Positions 18,559 through 29,074 of a stretch of 64,000 nucleotides of DNA are shown here, one piece after another. Positions within the stretch are counted from its first letter, which is position 1, and each line of letters opens with the position of its first letter. A program made the position numbers and the translations under genes. The notes under the pieces were generated by a model. It was not told the origin of the DNA. It worked only from the letters and a program-made list of their open reading frames with translations, and searched no databases. Source of the DNA: Cyanophora paradoxa (lineage: Eukaryota > Glaucocystophyceae > Cyanophorales > Cyanophoraceae); the NCBI GenBank assembly GCA_004431415.1, contig QPMI01000483.1:62001-126000 (forward strand), read 5' to 3'.

Positions 18559-19709
18559 CTAGAAGGGGTGGATCCCTGAAGGTAAAACCAGACTAGTCGG
18601 TGGTCTGGTTTGGGGTGGGGTCCTCCCCTTTACAACAGAGGCTGGCGGAGCGACAGTCGTGGAGCGGCGGGAGACATCTTTCCACGGGAAGGTACGGAGT
18701 AGCCACGGGACTTCAAGTAAGAAGTTTGCTACCGCAGCGTTGCACGCCTGCACGTCGTTGAGCAAGGCAGCCGGCGGCTGGTGTTTCATCGCCAGATCCT
18801 TGACTTCCTTTGCCGCCCTCCGGGCCTGTTTGAAGTTATCCATCTTGGCGAGCTGGTAGTCACCGAGGGGGTAACGTCCACTTTCCAGGTCCCGGGCCGC
18901 GATCATTTTCTTGATAACGTCATACACCTCCATCGGTGTAGGTTGGCCTTCCAGCTTGCAGACTAGACCCGCCCCACGAAGCTAAGAATCTTGGCGACGG
19001 TGCTGACCATCTCCGGGAGCGGGTAGCCGTTGTAAGCCTGAAGGAGGACCGTCTGTGTGCGGAAGCGCTCCTGTTCCGTAATGTTGATGGCCACCCAGCG
19101 TACAAGTGACGGGAGTCCGCGGATGCAGTGGTCGCTCTCGAGCTGGTAGGTGATGTTCCGAATCGTTCGCTTGATTGTGTCACGTTTAGTCAAAAGCCGT
19201 TGGCGTGTGTTGCGCGTGTCCCGAGACCGGTCCGCCACGTCCGGGCCCTTCTCCCAAACATGGTCAGTGACTGCGTCAGCCGCGTCGCGGTGCTCCTCCT
19301 TGGCCTTGGCAAGGTCACGGGTAAGCTGACCCGTCTGGTTGATCATGTCGTGGATGGAGGCCTGGTACTGCGACGGGAGCGCCTTGGCCGCCAGAGTAGC
19401 CCCCGCGAGTGCGAGCTTCGAGCCGTCGTCGGCGTCGGAGTATCGCTTCGTGTCCCTGTCGATTGCGCGCTGCGCGTCGTCTCGCCAGGCGGCGACGCCT
19501 TGCGGCGTGAGCGGGTTGCCCGGACTGGTGATGCAGATGCCGCCGCCGCAGTCAATGAGGATCGGCCGCTCCGTGTTGGACAGCGCGTTGAGAGCTTCAC
19601 GTTCCGCTGAGGCGTTGGAGGTGACCGCAGCAACGTCCGTCAGCTCTTGAAGTAAGGTGTTGGTCGCCGAGCGCCGGCGCGGCGCGTCGTCGAAGTGCCT
19701 GGAGTCCAT
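18559..19709 (-). CDS. Unknown helical/coiled-coil protein, one apparent frameshift
   Basis: Starts at ATG 19,709 (MDSRHFDDAPRR) and reads 248 codons to a stop at 18,963, then continues in the next frame as VCKLEGQPTPMEVYDVIKK to a stop at 18,559. One extra base in the C run at 18,972-18,975 (plus strand) joins the two parts (ILSFVGAGLVC), giving about 380 residues. The protein has a short ordered block (LIDCGGGICITSPGNP), a long charged helical region and a Pro-rich tail. No family recognised. It stands alone, downstream of the ~150-bp repeats that would form its promoter side. A gag-like or element-encoded protein is possible but unsupported. Confidence 0.6.
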
Positions 19710-19932
19710 CGTGTCTGCACGCGGCAGAGACGGAGGAAACCGACGCGGAGCCGAGAGGCGGAGGCGAGGAGGCGAGGGATCCGGCGCGGCGTCGACGCGC
19801 GACGGCGGCCGGGACCGGGGCGAAGTGAAGCGGGCGGGGAGGTGGTGCCGGCGACGAACGAGCGTCGGCTGGCGAGCGGGCGGGGCGTGGCGAGGACGGC
19901 GGCGTCGGGTGAGAGCCGGGGCGCCGCGAGTA

Positions 19933-20740
19933 GATCACCGGCCGGGCTTCCACGCGGGAAGGCCGGCTGCGAGCTAAGATCTCCTCCGGGGCTCGTAGCG
20001 TCCGCAGCGAGGCGGAGGCGAGGGAAGAGCCGAGGGGAGAGGGCGGGAAAGGGCGACGGGGGCGGTTCGAGGCGCCGCACGTAGATCACCGGCCGGGCTT
20101 CCACGCGGGAAGGCCGGCTGCGAGCTAAGATCTCCTCCGGGGCTCGTAGCGTCCGCAGCGAGGCGGAGGCGAGGGAAGAGCCGAGGGGAGAGGGCGGGAA
20201 AGGGCGACGGGGGCGGTTCGAGGCGCCGCACGTAGGTCACCGGCCGGGCTTCCACGCGGGAAGGCCGGCTGCGAGCTAAGATCTCCTCCGAGGCTCGTAG
20301 CGTCCGCAGCGAGGCGGAGGCGAGGGAAGAGCCGAGGGAGAGGGCGGGAAAGGGCGACGGGGCGGTTCGAGGCGCCGCACGTAGATCACCGGCCGGGCTT
20401 CCGCGCGGGAGGGCCGGCTGCGATCTGAGGTCTCCGCCGAGGCTCGTGGCGTCCGCAGCGAGGCGGAGGCGAGGGAGAGCCGAGGGGAGAGGGCGGGAAC
20501 GGCGGGTAACGGACGGCGCGGCGTCGTCGAGCGACGGCGGCCGGGAAAAGGAATGACGGGTGCGGAAATCGATGTCGGCGACGTATGGACGTCGGCCGAC
20601 GGGCGGGAGTGGGCGGGAAAAGCGACGAAGATGGAGGTCCGAGGAGCCGAGGGAGGGTCGCCGACCGGGCTTCCACGCGGGAAGGCCGGCTGCGATCGGT
20701 GATCTCCGGCGAGGTTCACGTGTCCGCAGCGCGGCGGAGA
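19933..20740. repeat. ~150-bp GC-rich tandem repeat, four copies plus a diverged fifth
   Basis: The string GATCACCGGCCGGGCTTCC (GGTCACC in one copy) recurs at 19,933, 20,084, 20,235 and 20,384, periods 151, 151 and 149 bp, each followed by AAGGCCGGCTGCGA and GAGGCGGAGGCGAGG. A more diverged copy lies at about 20,660-20,740. The long minus-strand open frames through this block are by-products of the repeat. Confidence 0.9.
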
Positions 20741-21670
20741 CGTGGGCGGGAGAAAGTTGGGGCGGGGGAAGTGATCGCGAGGTAAGTCCGCAGCTGAGCG
20801 TCGGCGGTCCACCGGCGAGTCGAAGGGCTGAATCCGCCGGAAATTTTGGCAGAGTCTCCCCCTTCGAAAGGCCGAGAAGTGCGCGGCGCTGAAGCGGGCG
20901 GCGGGGCGAGGTCGGTCGGTCGATGTCGGTCGGTGACGGGCGCGTCCGGTCGACGATCCGCCGTTTCCGAGCGTCGCCGATGCCACTAGCAACGATTCCG
21001 CGTCCGGCGTGGGACGGGGGCGTGCCAGTCGATTCCCGCAGACTGCGGATGCACGGGGCGACCGTTAGCGAGTCCGGCGTCGGCGTGCGGCGGCGGATTC
21101 GCAATACTGTCCTCCGAAACGCGCTCCTCCGTCCACGGATCGCTTCGCCCAGCGGTCCGACCACGCCTGGCTGCGGCTGGCGGGTCGGATGGCTGGACGA
21201 GGCCCGGCGAGGGTCAGAAGAGCCTAGTTTACGGTGCGGCTAGGCTTAGCCATGCGTGCTGTGCAGTTCTAGCAAGCTGGCGGCGAGAGCGAGCAGAGCT
21301 GGTATTCCAGGAGCAAGCGCAAGTACAGGGTACAAGTGTGTGTCCCGGGGTGTGAGCCCGGGAGGGGTACATGAAAAGTAGTGGGGGTCCAATCGGCGCA
21401 CTCATTGTGAGCGCTGCGGAGACTAAGGCCAAGCACTGCGAGTAGCGAGACTCGGGGCGCCGGCTCCTGACGGCCTAAAGCCGTGAGGCAATACACCAGC
21501 TTCGAATTCCAGCCAGCCATTTGGCCGGGCAGCGCGCTGGCCAGTGCGCTAGGCCTAGGCTGCCAAGGCCTACTGTGACAGCCGCGAGAGCGTCCGCGAG
21601 GCTTCGCCGTACTTAGTGCTCCGCAGGAGCACGGATCTTGTAATTTTTTCCCAGGTGCGCGCCCGAAACT
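20741..21670. other. GC-rich intergenic DNA, no supported gene
   Basis: Open frames on both strands lack recognisable content. The right part (21,240-21,670) is less GC-rich and contains no clear repeat. Confidence 0.4.
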
Positions 21671-21672
21671 CC

Positions 21673-21717
21673 GACCGGATTCGAACCCGGGTTTTTTTGA
21701 TACTGCTAGACGGCGAC
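21673..21717 (-). pseudogene. tRNA-like relic with A-run in place of anticodon arm
   Basis: On the minus strand, GGGTTCGAATCCGG gives a good T-arm/B-box, and GTCTAGCAGTATC upstream resembles a D-arm/A-box. Between them is AAAAAAA instead of an anticodon stem-loop. It cannot be a working tRNA; a truncated copy or tRNA-derived short repeat fits. Confidence 0.35.
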
Positions 21718-21974
21718 CCCCGACACCCATTGGACGCCCTTTACCCGAATACCCCCCTCACAGGTCTCCCGATTCGTCGAGCCTTGTCATTTCCGAAATC
21801 CTCTCCACATTCCCTCCGCGTCAGATTCTGATTGGTCGGTGCCCTATCCTTCTCCTCAATCAAATCATATGCATATATCCTCGACCACTTCGCACGGGTT
21901 AAGGCCTCGAAATCCACCTTCGATTCTATCGGTGACCAATCGGTGCCCTGTCCGTGCCCTTAGGAGGGAATCGT

Positions 21975-22046
21975 CCCAGCCGGATTCGAACACGGGCCTT
22001 CGACCCCCGGAACCGAGAATCCTAACCGCTAGGCTAAAACCGCAAC
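21975..22046 (-). pseudogene. tRNA-Glu-like sequence, probably degenerate
   Basis: On the minus strand TAGCCTAGCGGTTAGGATTC matches the tRNA-Glu D-arm style, a loop with TTC would be a Glu (UUC) anticodon, and GTGTTCGAATCC forms the T-loop. Acceptor halves do not pair (7-bp stem missing) and the anticodon stem is weak, so I call a pseudogene. Confidence 0.4.
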
Positions 22047-22450
22047 CGAATCGGAATTTCTCAGGCGGGTATTTGAACCGCTTCCCACCCACGACTCGGA
22101 AGGAAGGTGGGACCCTGGAAAACTTTCAAGCCGCCCCGCGACACAGTGCGGCGCCGCAGCGAGCACTGCAAGCGGCGCAGCGCATGCTCATGATCGCTAT
22201 TCTAGCGCTGGAAGGGTCGAATTCATGGTCGCAGTCACCCCAAAATTTCGGAATCACTATCAGTCACCCGAAAACTTGATTCAAATGCATGGACCAGCCG
22301 ATTCCTGTCCGCCAACGCGCGAGAGCAATGCGTATAGATGCGCATAGACTAAATAGAGCGTGTGCCGTCCCTAAATTCGCCTTCGAGCCCCGCCACAGCA
22401 CGAGAAGGCGCGCGAACTGCAGAAAAATGCGATTGTGCACTCTCCCATCG
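22047..22450. other. Intergenic DNA, nothing supported
   Basis: Mixed composition; only short open frames without recognisable content. Confidence 0.4.
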
Positions 22451-22900
22451 ATCTTTCCGCGCGCCCACGCCGCAGCGCGTGCGCGGAGCAATAGGATAAG
22501 CATTTGAGATATAGAGCAAGCATTCCCCATGCTTTGCAGATGCGCCGGGCCGCGAGAGCCCAGAAGACCCCGAAAATTCGATCCTGAACGTACCTGCGCA
22601 TCTTTCCGCGCGCCCTCGCATCCTCACTTATGCCCATCGCTACAGTATTCATTTCAAAGCTTTTCAAAGCTTTGCGCAAGCTCGTCGGCGCGAAAGAGCA
22701 CGGGAATCCAGCCGACGCCAAACTTTCAATCCTGGACAAACCTGCATATATATCTTTCCGCGCGCCCTCGCCTCCACAGCCCTGCAGATCGATACTATAT
22801 GCATTTGAAATTCTGTTTAAGCGGATCGCAGGCTCTGCGCATGTGCATGACAACGAGAACCCCGCTCCGGCCCTCTCAGTGCACATGTACATGTCCTTTA
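22451..22900. repeat. Degenerate ~150-bp tandem repeat, three copies
   Basis: ATCTTTCCGCGCGCCC recurs at 22,451, 22,600 and 22,752 (spacing 149 and 152 bp), with diverged sequence between, including a GCATTTGA or CATTTCAAA stretch in the units. Open frames here follow the repeat. Confidence 0.6.
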
Positions 22901-23101
22901 TTAATCTAGTGCATATGCATGCAAGGCCGTTATTAATCTAGACTCTGGGATCTCCTACCCCAATATTGATACCGCCCGCACTGCATGCAGCTGGCAATGC
23001 AATCTAGCTCTCAAGAAAAATCAATGTCCTTCTCCTCTCGCTCTTGCGCGATCGGGGGGCCCGGGGGAGTCGGGGGACGAGGCGGACGGGAGTGACGGGG
23101 C

Positions 23102-23126
23102 GGGGGGGGGGGGGGGGGGGGGGGGG
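23102..23126 (+). repeat. Poly-G tract, 25 G
   Basis: Uninterrupted run of 25 G, adjacent to AT-rich palindromic DNA. Confidence 0.9.
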
Positions 23127-23150
23127 CCTTCCCGCGTGAGCGGGGTGCTT

Positions 23151-23215
23151 GTTATAATATTACACTAACGTTATATATAATATTATTATAACGATTAGCG
23201 TATTATAAATAACGG
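23151..23215. other. AT-rich palindrome with TAATATTAC in a small stem-loop
   Basis: GTTA (23,151-23,154) and TAAC (23,166-23,169) can pair around a loop starting with TAATATTAC (23,155-23,163), followed by a larger inverted repeat CGTTATA...TATAACG (about 23,169-23,194). The nonamer equals the nick site of CRESS-DNA virus origins, but there is no Rep gene nearby. Confidence 0.4.
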
Positions 23216-23741
23216 TCCATAGAGAGGGCACCCCCGCAGCTCTCAGTACAACTCGAAAACGTTAGAAAAGGGAGTTTAAATTTGCATTAGCACAACCGTA
23301 CAACACTGAAGTCGTAACGTCGACCATACCCTCACTGAAAACTATATCCAGGAAGAGAATATGAGGACTCTCGTGTGCTGTGCCTAAACATCTACCTATA
23401 TATATAACTAGCTATCCATCTAACTCTACCCCTGGGCTAGTCCTATGCTAATAGGTGGGGATGGAGCGAGGGTGGTAAAGCTGGTGGGGTGGTACTGCCT
23501 GAGTGGAGAGGTGAGGAGCTTGGTGCCTCCGGCCCCGCTAGGGCCGGGGGTTCAGAGAGGATTAGGCCTCCACTTTGGCTGGGCACTCCCGCTCCGTTGC
23601 TCCCCGACTCCAGCTGTCCGCCCCCTCCCAAGTCTACCCCCCTCTCCCCCCCCGGCATGGGCCCGCCCTCCCCTGCCTGTACGCACAACTTGCCAGTGTC
23701 CTTCACACTAGCACGTACAATCCTCGAGGCCTCTCTAGTCT
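23216..23741. other. Intergenic DNA downstream of the RGG-protein gene
   Basis: No supported gene. Contains short direct TATATA runs near 23,395 and a Pro-coding-like GC block (23,560-23,660) without a recognisable product. Confidence 0.4.
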
Positions 23742-26308
23742 TTAACTGCGGCCTGGCTGCTGGGCTGCAAGCATGGCGCCAAAATACATCGCCTGCGCCT
23801 GGTTCATCTGCATCTGCTGTGCCACCTGCTGCGGCGTCTGCTGCATCATAAATCCCGGGAACCCCCCCGGGAGCTGGGGGGAGAGGATGGGGATCGGGGG
23901 CTGAGGCGCCGCCACCTCCACCGGAGTGTGTCCTCCGCGCCCGCCGTGGGGTCCGCCGCGTCCGCGCGTCCCGCGGCCCCGCGAGTTGCGGCCACGGGTA
24001 TCGTTGCTGCTCAGCGCCGGCGCCGCTGACGTCACTGCTGCCGAGTCTATGCCCAGCTGCAGCGGCGGCCAGGATGCTGCGGGGACGCCGGCCACGACGG
24101 CAAAGAGGTCGGTCGGCGTTGCGCTGCTGCCGCCCCAGGCTGGCGCTGGCGGGGCCGTGGGAGGTACAAATGGCTGCAGCACCCGAGGGCGCTTGGCCTC
24201 CTTGGGGAAGAAAGTCTCGCGGGGGTCCGCCTCTTCCTGGTCGCGCTTGCTCCCGCGCCCGCGCCCAGCGTTCGCTGCTGCGCCGCCGCGTCCACGGCCG
24301 CGGCTGCTGGCTGCTGAGCCCGGCTGCTGGCCAGCCAACGACGCTGCTGACGCCTCAGCGTCCGCCTCGCCGCTCGTCCGCGGCTTCCAGTCCGTGCCCG
24401 GGCACTTCGAGCTCTTGTGTTCGAAGTAGGCTTGGAGGCGGTGACGGCGGCAGCCAGCGGGGCTGAAGTTCTGGAGCGCCTTCGGGGTGAGGCTCGCCGG
24501 CGGCCGGACACGCCAGAGCGAGGCCGTGTGGTCCGCCACCTGCATTGAGAGGTGAAGCGTCTCGCCGCACGAGTAGCGCACGCCAGGCGCGGCGGGCTTC
24601 ATCGCCGCCTCCCAGGCAGCCACCTTCTCCTTCTTGATAAGGAGGTGCAGCACGTCGCCGTCGGGTGGTGACTGGCCGTGACTGTAGCTGCATTGGTGGT
24701 AGACCAGCGTCACTTCTGCCGGGTTGCGCGCCACTTCCTTGAGGATGGTGGGCAGCTGCCAAGCCTTCAGCCTTCTGCGTCCGCGGGGACGGGAGGGGAA
24801 AAAGGACTCTCGGCTCACCGGGAGTTGCGCTGTCGCCGCGTGCAGAGCCAGAACAAAGGTGCCGCAGGTGTGGAGCTCGGGGGCCTCGGTTGCGAGGTTC
24901 ACCGTGATGGGACACGACTCGAACCGCAGCAGGTTCGCCTTGCTGAGTTCGATCAGTCTGCGAGCGCGGGTTGCTGTCAGCCTCAGGTCAGCCCCGGTCG
25001 CCGTGCGCGGCAACGTACTTGTTGGCCAGGTGAACGTTGCCGGTGGTGAGGGCGATGCGCGGAGGCTCGCGCATGATCATGTTCTGTTGTACCGCCGCTG
25101 GCGTGCCGGCCCATCCGAGGACTCGAAAGCCGAGGCATTCTGCCTCCAGCTGCGTACCAGCGGTTGGTTAGCGCTCGCCGCGTGGCCGGTTAGATCATCG
25201 CACCGTGCCGTCTTGCAGCGGCGTGAGTTTCTCCCGCGTCGCGGTCTTAAGCGACTTCGTCGCGTCGTGCTCCACCTGGCGCGCCAGTGTGCGGAAGAGA
25301 TGAAGCACATCGCGGCGCGTGTTCGCGGAGAAGTTGCCGTCCGGCTGGAGGCCGCCCTTGGTAGAGAACACCGGGGCGCCGTCGATGAGGATCATTGGCG
25401 CGTGCTCCTTGTCATCGAGCAGCATCCATGGTTTCGGGGCTCTCTGCGCATGCACAGTTATGGGAAGTCGTTCCGGCTCGCTCGGCGGCTTACCACTACT
25501 GGCGAATCGATCTGGTAGATCGTCACTTCGTCTCGGCGATTCGTCTTGTTCGGCAATTTCACCGCGAGGCATGTAGCGACGCGCAGTTTCGCAGCCGTGT
25601 CTTTGGTCCACTGCGAGGGGTGAGTGAGGAGACTTGGGGACGGGCGTATCGTCAGATCGGGCGTACCTTGCGAGCTTTCGCATATGTGACATCTGTCATC
25701 ACGTCCGGCGTTGCCAGTACTGCGACGCACCCCTTTGAGGGGAAGTTGGTGCGCACTCCGCCGTGGGCGATGTTCCGTTCTGAGATCACCTGTCGCACAT
25801 TCTCAGCGTGGGCGGGAGCTCGCTCGGCCGAGTCATGACGGACCGTTTGAACCATATGTTTGCGTTCATTCAGTGGGACTAGCCCGTCGCCGTTGAGGCA
25901 GAGTTGGGTCCCCGCGTACTTGGTCGGGACAAGGTCGAGCGGTTCGAAGACGACCGCAACCATGAACTTCGGGACGCGGAAGGTCTTGTTTATCGGTTGC
26001 GACTTGTCCCGTCGCTCTCCGGCCGTCGGCGCTCGCACAACTGGGCCGCTCGGCCCTGCCGCGTCATCGTCGTCGGCGTCGCCGGCATAGTCTTCATCTT
26101 CGCCGGCGTTCACCGCAGCGCCCTGCTCTCCGGCTTCTGCACCAGCGCCTTGCTCGCCGAGATCTGCGCCGTTGCCAGCATCGTCGATCTCGCCGAGGCC
26201 GTCCATGAGCTCATCGCCATCGGCGTCTCCGCCTTCCTGGCCAGCGCCTTCCTCAGCAGCGCCAGGCTGGGCTGGCGTTGCGAACGGGTTGAACTCCTGT
26301 TCCGCCAT
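23742..26308 (-). CDS. Spliced RGG-box protein of unknown family
   Basis: Start ATG at 26,308 (MAEQEFNPF). An acidic N-terminus (about 26,290-26,030) is followed by an ordered domain (FRVPKFMVAVVFEPLDLVP). Frame changes coincide with good introns: donor GTACGCCC after YAKARK with acceptor CCCTCGCAG; donor GTAAGCCG after DSPVV with acceptor CATGCGCAG before RAPKPWML; donor GTGCGATG after LQD; and donor GTACGTTG after VHLAN with acceptor GCTCGCAG before LIELSKANL. The last exon (to 23,742) has a second ordered domain (VTLVYHQCSYSHG), then RGRGRGG-type repeats and an M/Q-rich tail. RGG boxes suggest RNA binding; a gag-like origin cannot be excluded. Confidence 0.65.
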
Positions 26309-26419
26309 CGTGTGGCGCACTTCTCTGCGCATCGTCGTGTCGGTTAGACAACTGGTGCGGAATCGTGCCGGGCCTGGAGCTTGGCCGGTTAACTGGCCGT
26401 CCAGAAGACGTGGCATCTC

Positions 26420-27309
26420 ATTTCAGGACAGGGGGTCCTGTGATTGCGGCAAAGGCCTTTGCGGCGACAAGCAGTGGCCTTTCGGCGGATTTGAGCCATC
26501 GGGCGGGCGCGAGGCACGCTAGAGGTCTCACCAGCGCAGACACTGGCTCCCACAGTGTGTAGGCGTCGTGTCGGCGCGGGTTCCGGCGCCTCGTGCTCCT
26601 TTTTCGGGGTACCGGAATCGTTAGAAAAGGGATAAGAACATCGGCTTAGCTATTATACTGTGGATTTCAGAATGCAGACATCTAAATTCCCGTGGTTTCA
26701 CCAGAGGGAGGCGCCGTGCCCACTGTACCCCCGTGGCTGGACAGGCGGGCGGGCGACCTGCCGGAACGCCAAAGATGCTGTACGACTCTTATAGCTTGCT
26801 GCGCATCGTTTCTTTTTGACGTAGGCGTTGCTAAGCATGAATTACGCGGCGTTCAGAGTGTTTGTAGCCTGTATCCCCCCGGTTATTTTATTGTTATCGA
26901 TAACTGCCGTCCTGGGACTATTACAGTAATGTTTATTATAATAATTATATAAATGAGTATTATTTTGCATTATAAATTAGAGACTCATCACTGCACCGCA
27001 CCCGGTGACCGTCGGACCGGGCCCCAGACTCCCCAGTGCCGCGGCAGTGCGGCGGCACTGCAGCCCCACGCCTCCGAGGGCCCGAGCCGCCCGACTCGCC
27101 GGCGAGTCGCCGCCCGAGCTCGAGCTCGAGGCCGAGCTCGCTGAGGTGGGGCTCGAAGCGTCTGGGGGGTAGGGGAGGAAGAGGTTCTGCGGTACCTTGC
27201 CTCGGCTCTTTGGAGGAGGTGTGGCGCTTCTTGGAGCTTCGAATCGGCGTCGCGATATCGATCCGTGACAATTTGACGTCGACAGTGAGTCTCAGTGACT
27301 CGCGATCGA
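26420..27309. other. Intergenic DNA with AT-rich core
   Basis: Upstream region of the RGG gene, becoming AT-rich around 26,890-26,990 (TTATCGATAA, then AATAATTATATAAATG). No gene recognised. Confidence 0.4.
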
Positions 27310-27895
27310 CACTGCCTGACACTGGCTGACAGCCAGGGTTCGCCGCCCAAAAAGTTTGGAAAAAGAATGCAAAACTTTTTGCAAAAATTTTCAGAAAATT
27401 TTTGGTCCCCGTTTCGGCCCCCCAAAATTTTTGGAAAATTTTTGCACCCCACCCCCCCTCATCCTCCGAAATATATCGTTTGCGGCGGCTCAGGCGATGT
27501 TAAATGAAGATATAAACGACATAGAAGGCAATCTGAGGCTATTCTGAACGTGGAATTCGAAGGCGAGTTCTTGAGCTTCTGGCTCCTGTTGGGGAGGCCT
27601 AGGGGGGTACTTGGCCTTGAAACACGAGCATGCGCAGGCGGATTTCATGTGCAGATAGCAGCTCTCGCAAGCCTGCTATCGATAAACATGAGTTAAACAA
27701 TGTTTTAGACGTGTTTGAACGCGATTTGAAGCACTTTAGACGATGGTTTCGATTCTTTCGGGGCAAAACTTTTCTAAAAATTTCGCAAAAATTTCACATA
27801 CAAGGCAAAAAGTTTTGCAAAAATTTTTGGACCCTCGGCCGGGGGACCCCCAAAAATTTTCCCATCCCTGCTGACAGCCAGTGATCATGACAGGC
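27310..27895. repeat. Inverted-repeat pair flanking ~300 bp (MITE-like)
   Basis: A left arm (about 27,320-27,460) beginning CTGACAGCCAGGG and rich in GCAAAACTTTTTGCAAAAAT is mirrored by a right arm (about 27,763-27,890) ending CTGCTGACAGCCAGTGATCA with the same AAAAATTTTTGG blocks in inverse orientation. The interior (27,461-27,762) has only short open frames. Layout fits a miniature inverted-repeat element; target duplications were not identified. Confidence 0.45.
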
Positions 27896-28625
27896 AGTGA
27901 ATCATGCTGATCCGATGAGCTGATCATGAATCATGATCATGATCAGGCTGACGTCGACAGTAACTCGACACCAGTGATGGCTGGGTTATTGATAACATAT
28001 TTTAGCAACCATTATTTTAACCCGGTGACCCAGGTATCTTGATTATTGATAGTGGTGCCCAATTCCAGGGGTTATCGATAACACCGCTAATTAATGGGGG
28101 AACGGTGCCAAAAACCCATTTTCCTCGCGCTACATGACAGCAGAAACGATTAACTTTAGTAAGAATGACAGCAGAACGTTTAAGAATGCTGTTAGACACC
28201 AGGGAAACGCCAGCAGGCTCTGATGCGACGGATGCCGGATGACAACCCCTCGTCTTTCAAAGTTTGTGCCTGTAGACGTCTATGAGCTGGTCAGCAGCGT
28301 TTAATTGCTTTGGATAGTGGATAAGATCTAGAGAGCGTTCTAGCAGTTTGGCGACGTTTCTGCTCTGTCCGAGCGGGGTTTCTATGGCGCTTGTGGGGGT
28401 GGTTATCGATAACATACGGTGCCATAATAATAATATAAAATAATGGTGCTAAAGATTATCGATAGCGGTCACGATTTGCCAAGAATTAATAATACCATCA
28501 CTGCTCGACACTGCCTGATCATGAGCTGAGCTGATGAGCTGACTCAGTGATGAGCTGCCTGATCACCGTGGCACAGTACACTAGTACTGCCATGCGCCAG
28601 GCTGATCATGATGCATGATGAGGCA
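27896..28625. repeat. Palindrome-rich AT region (TTATCGATAA and TGATCATGA motifs)
   Basis: GGTTATCGATAAC-type palindromes recur near 28,070 and 28,400, with related GTTATTGATAAC near 27,985 and GATTATCGATAG near 28,456. TGATCATGA-type strings cluster at 27,880-27,950 and 28,515-28,620, followed by GCACTGCCGCAGCAGTG hairpin repeats (28,625-28,670). No gene supported. Confidence 0.55.
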
Positions 28626-29074
28626 GCACTGCCGCAGCAGTGCCGCAGCACCGTGGCACTGCCGCAGCAGTGAGGCTCTTGGGGATCTAGACTCGGGGAG
28701 TCTCGGGTTCGAGGGTCCGCTGGCAGCCGCTGAGCTTGGCACATGATCTTGCATATGCACGCGCACACGAAAAGCAGTTGAATCAACTTGAATGGTTCTC
28801 GAATTCTTCAATGATAAGTTAATTGCTAGTATGAACCTGCCTAAGCCACTATAATATGATAACATGAACCTGCCTTAACCACTCAGTGTGACTGCCAGGC
28901 TGGCAGAATCTCTACAAAAAAAATGGCGAGAAAATCGGAGAAAGTAACTTCGTCAAGGCTGAGCTGCGCGCACATACATGCATAGCGACAAGATTCTGAG
29001 AGGAAGACGCGCAAGGAACTCGATCGAATGCGGACTGGGGAGGGGGCGGGGGGAGGCCCGGGGGTGGCGGGGCG
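28626..29074. other. Intergenic DNA downstream of adenylyl cyclase
   Basis: Contains a GGGTTCGAGGGTCC T-arm-like string near 28,703 without an accompanying tRNA, then AT-rich DNA. Nothing else supported. Confidence 0.35.

Noticed and set aside
19974-21164. 396-codon minus-strand frame across the 150-bp repeats
   Set aside because: Its peptide repeats follow the DNA repeat (period not conserved in frame) and no ordered sequence is visible.
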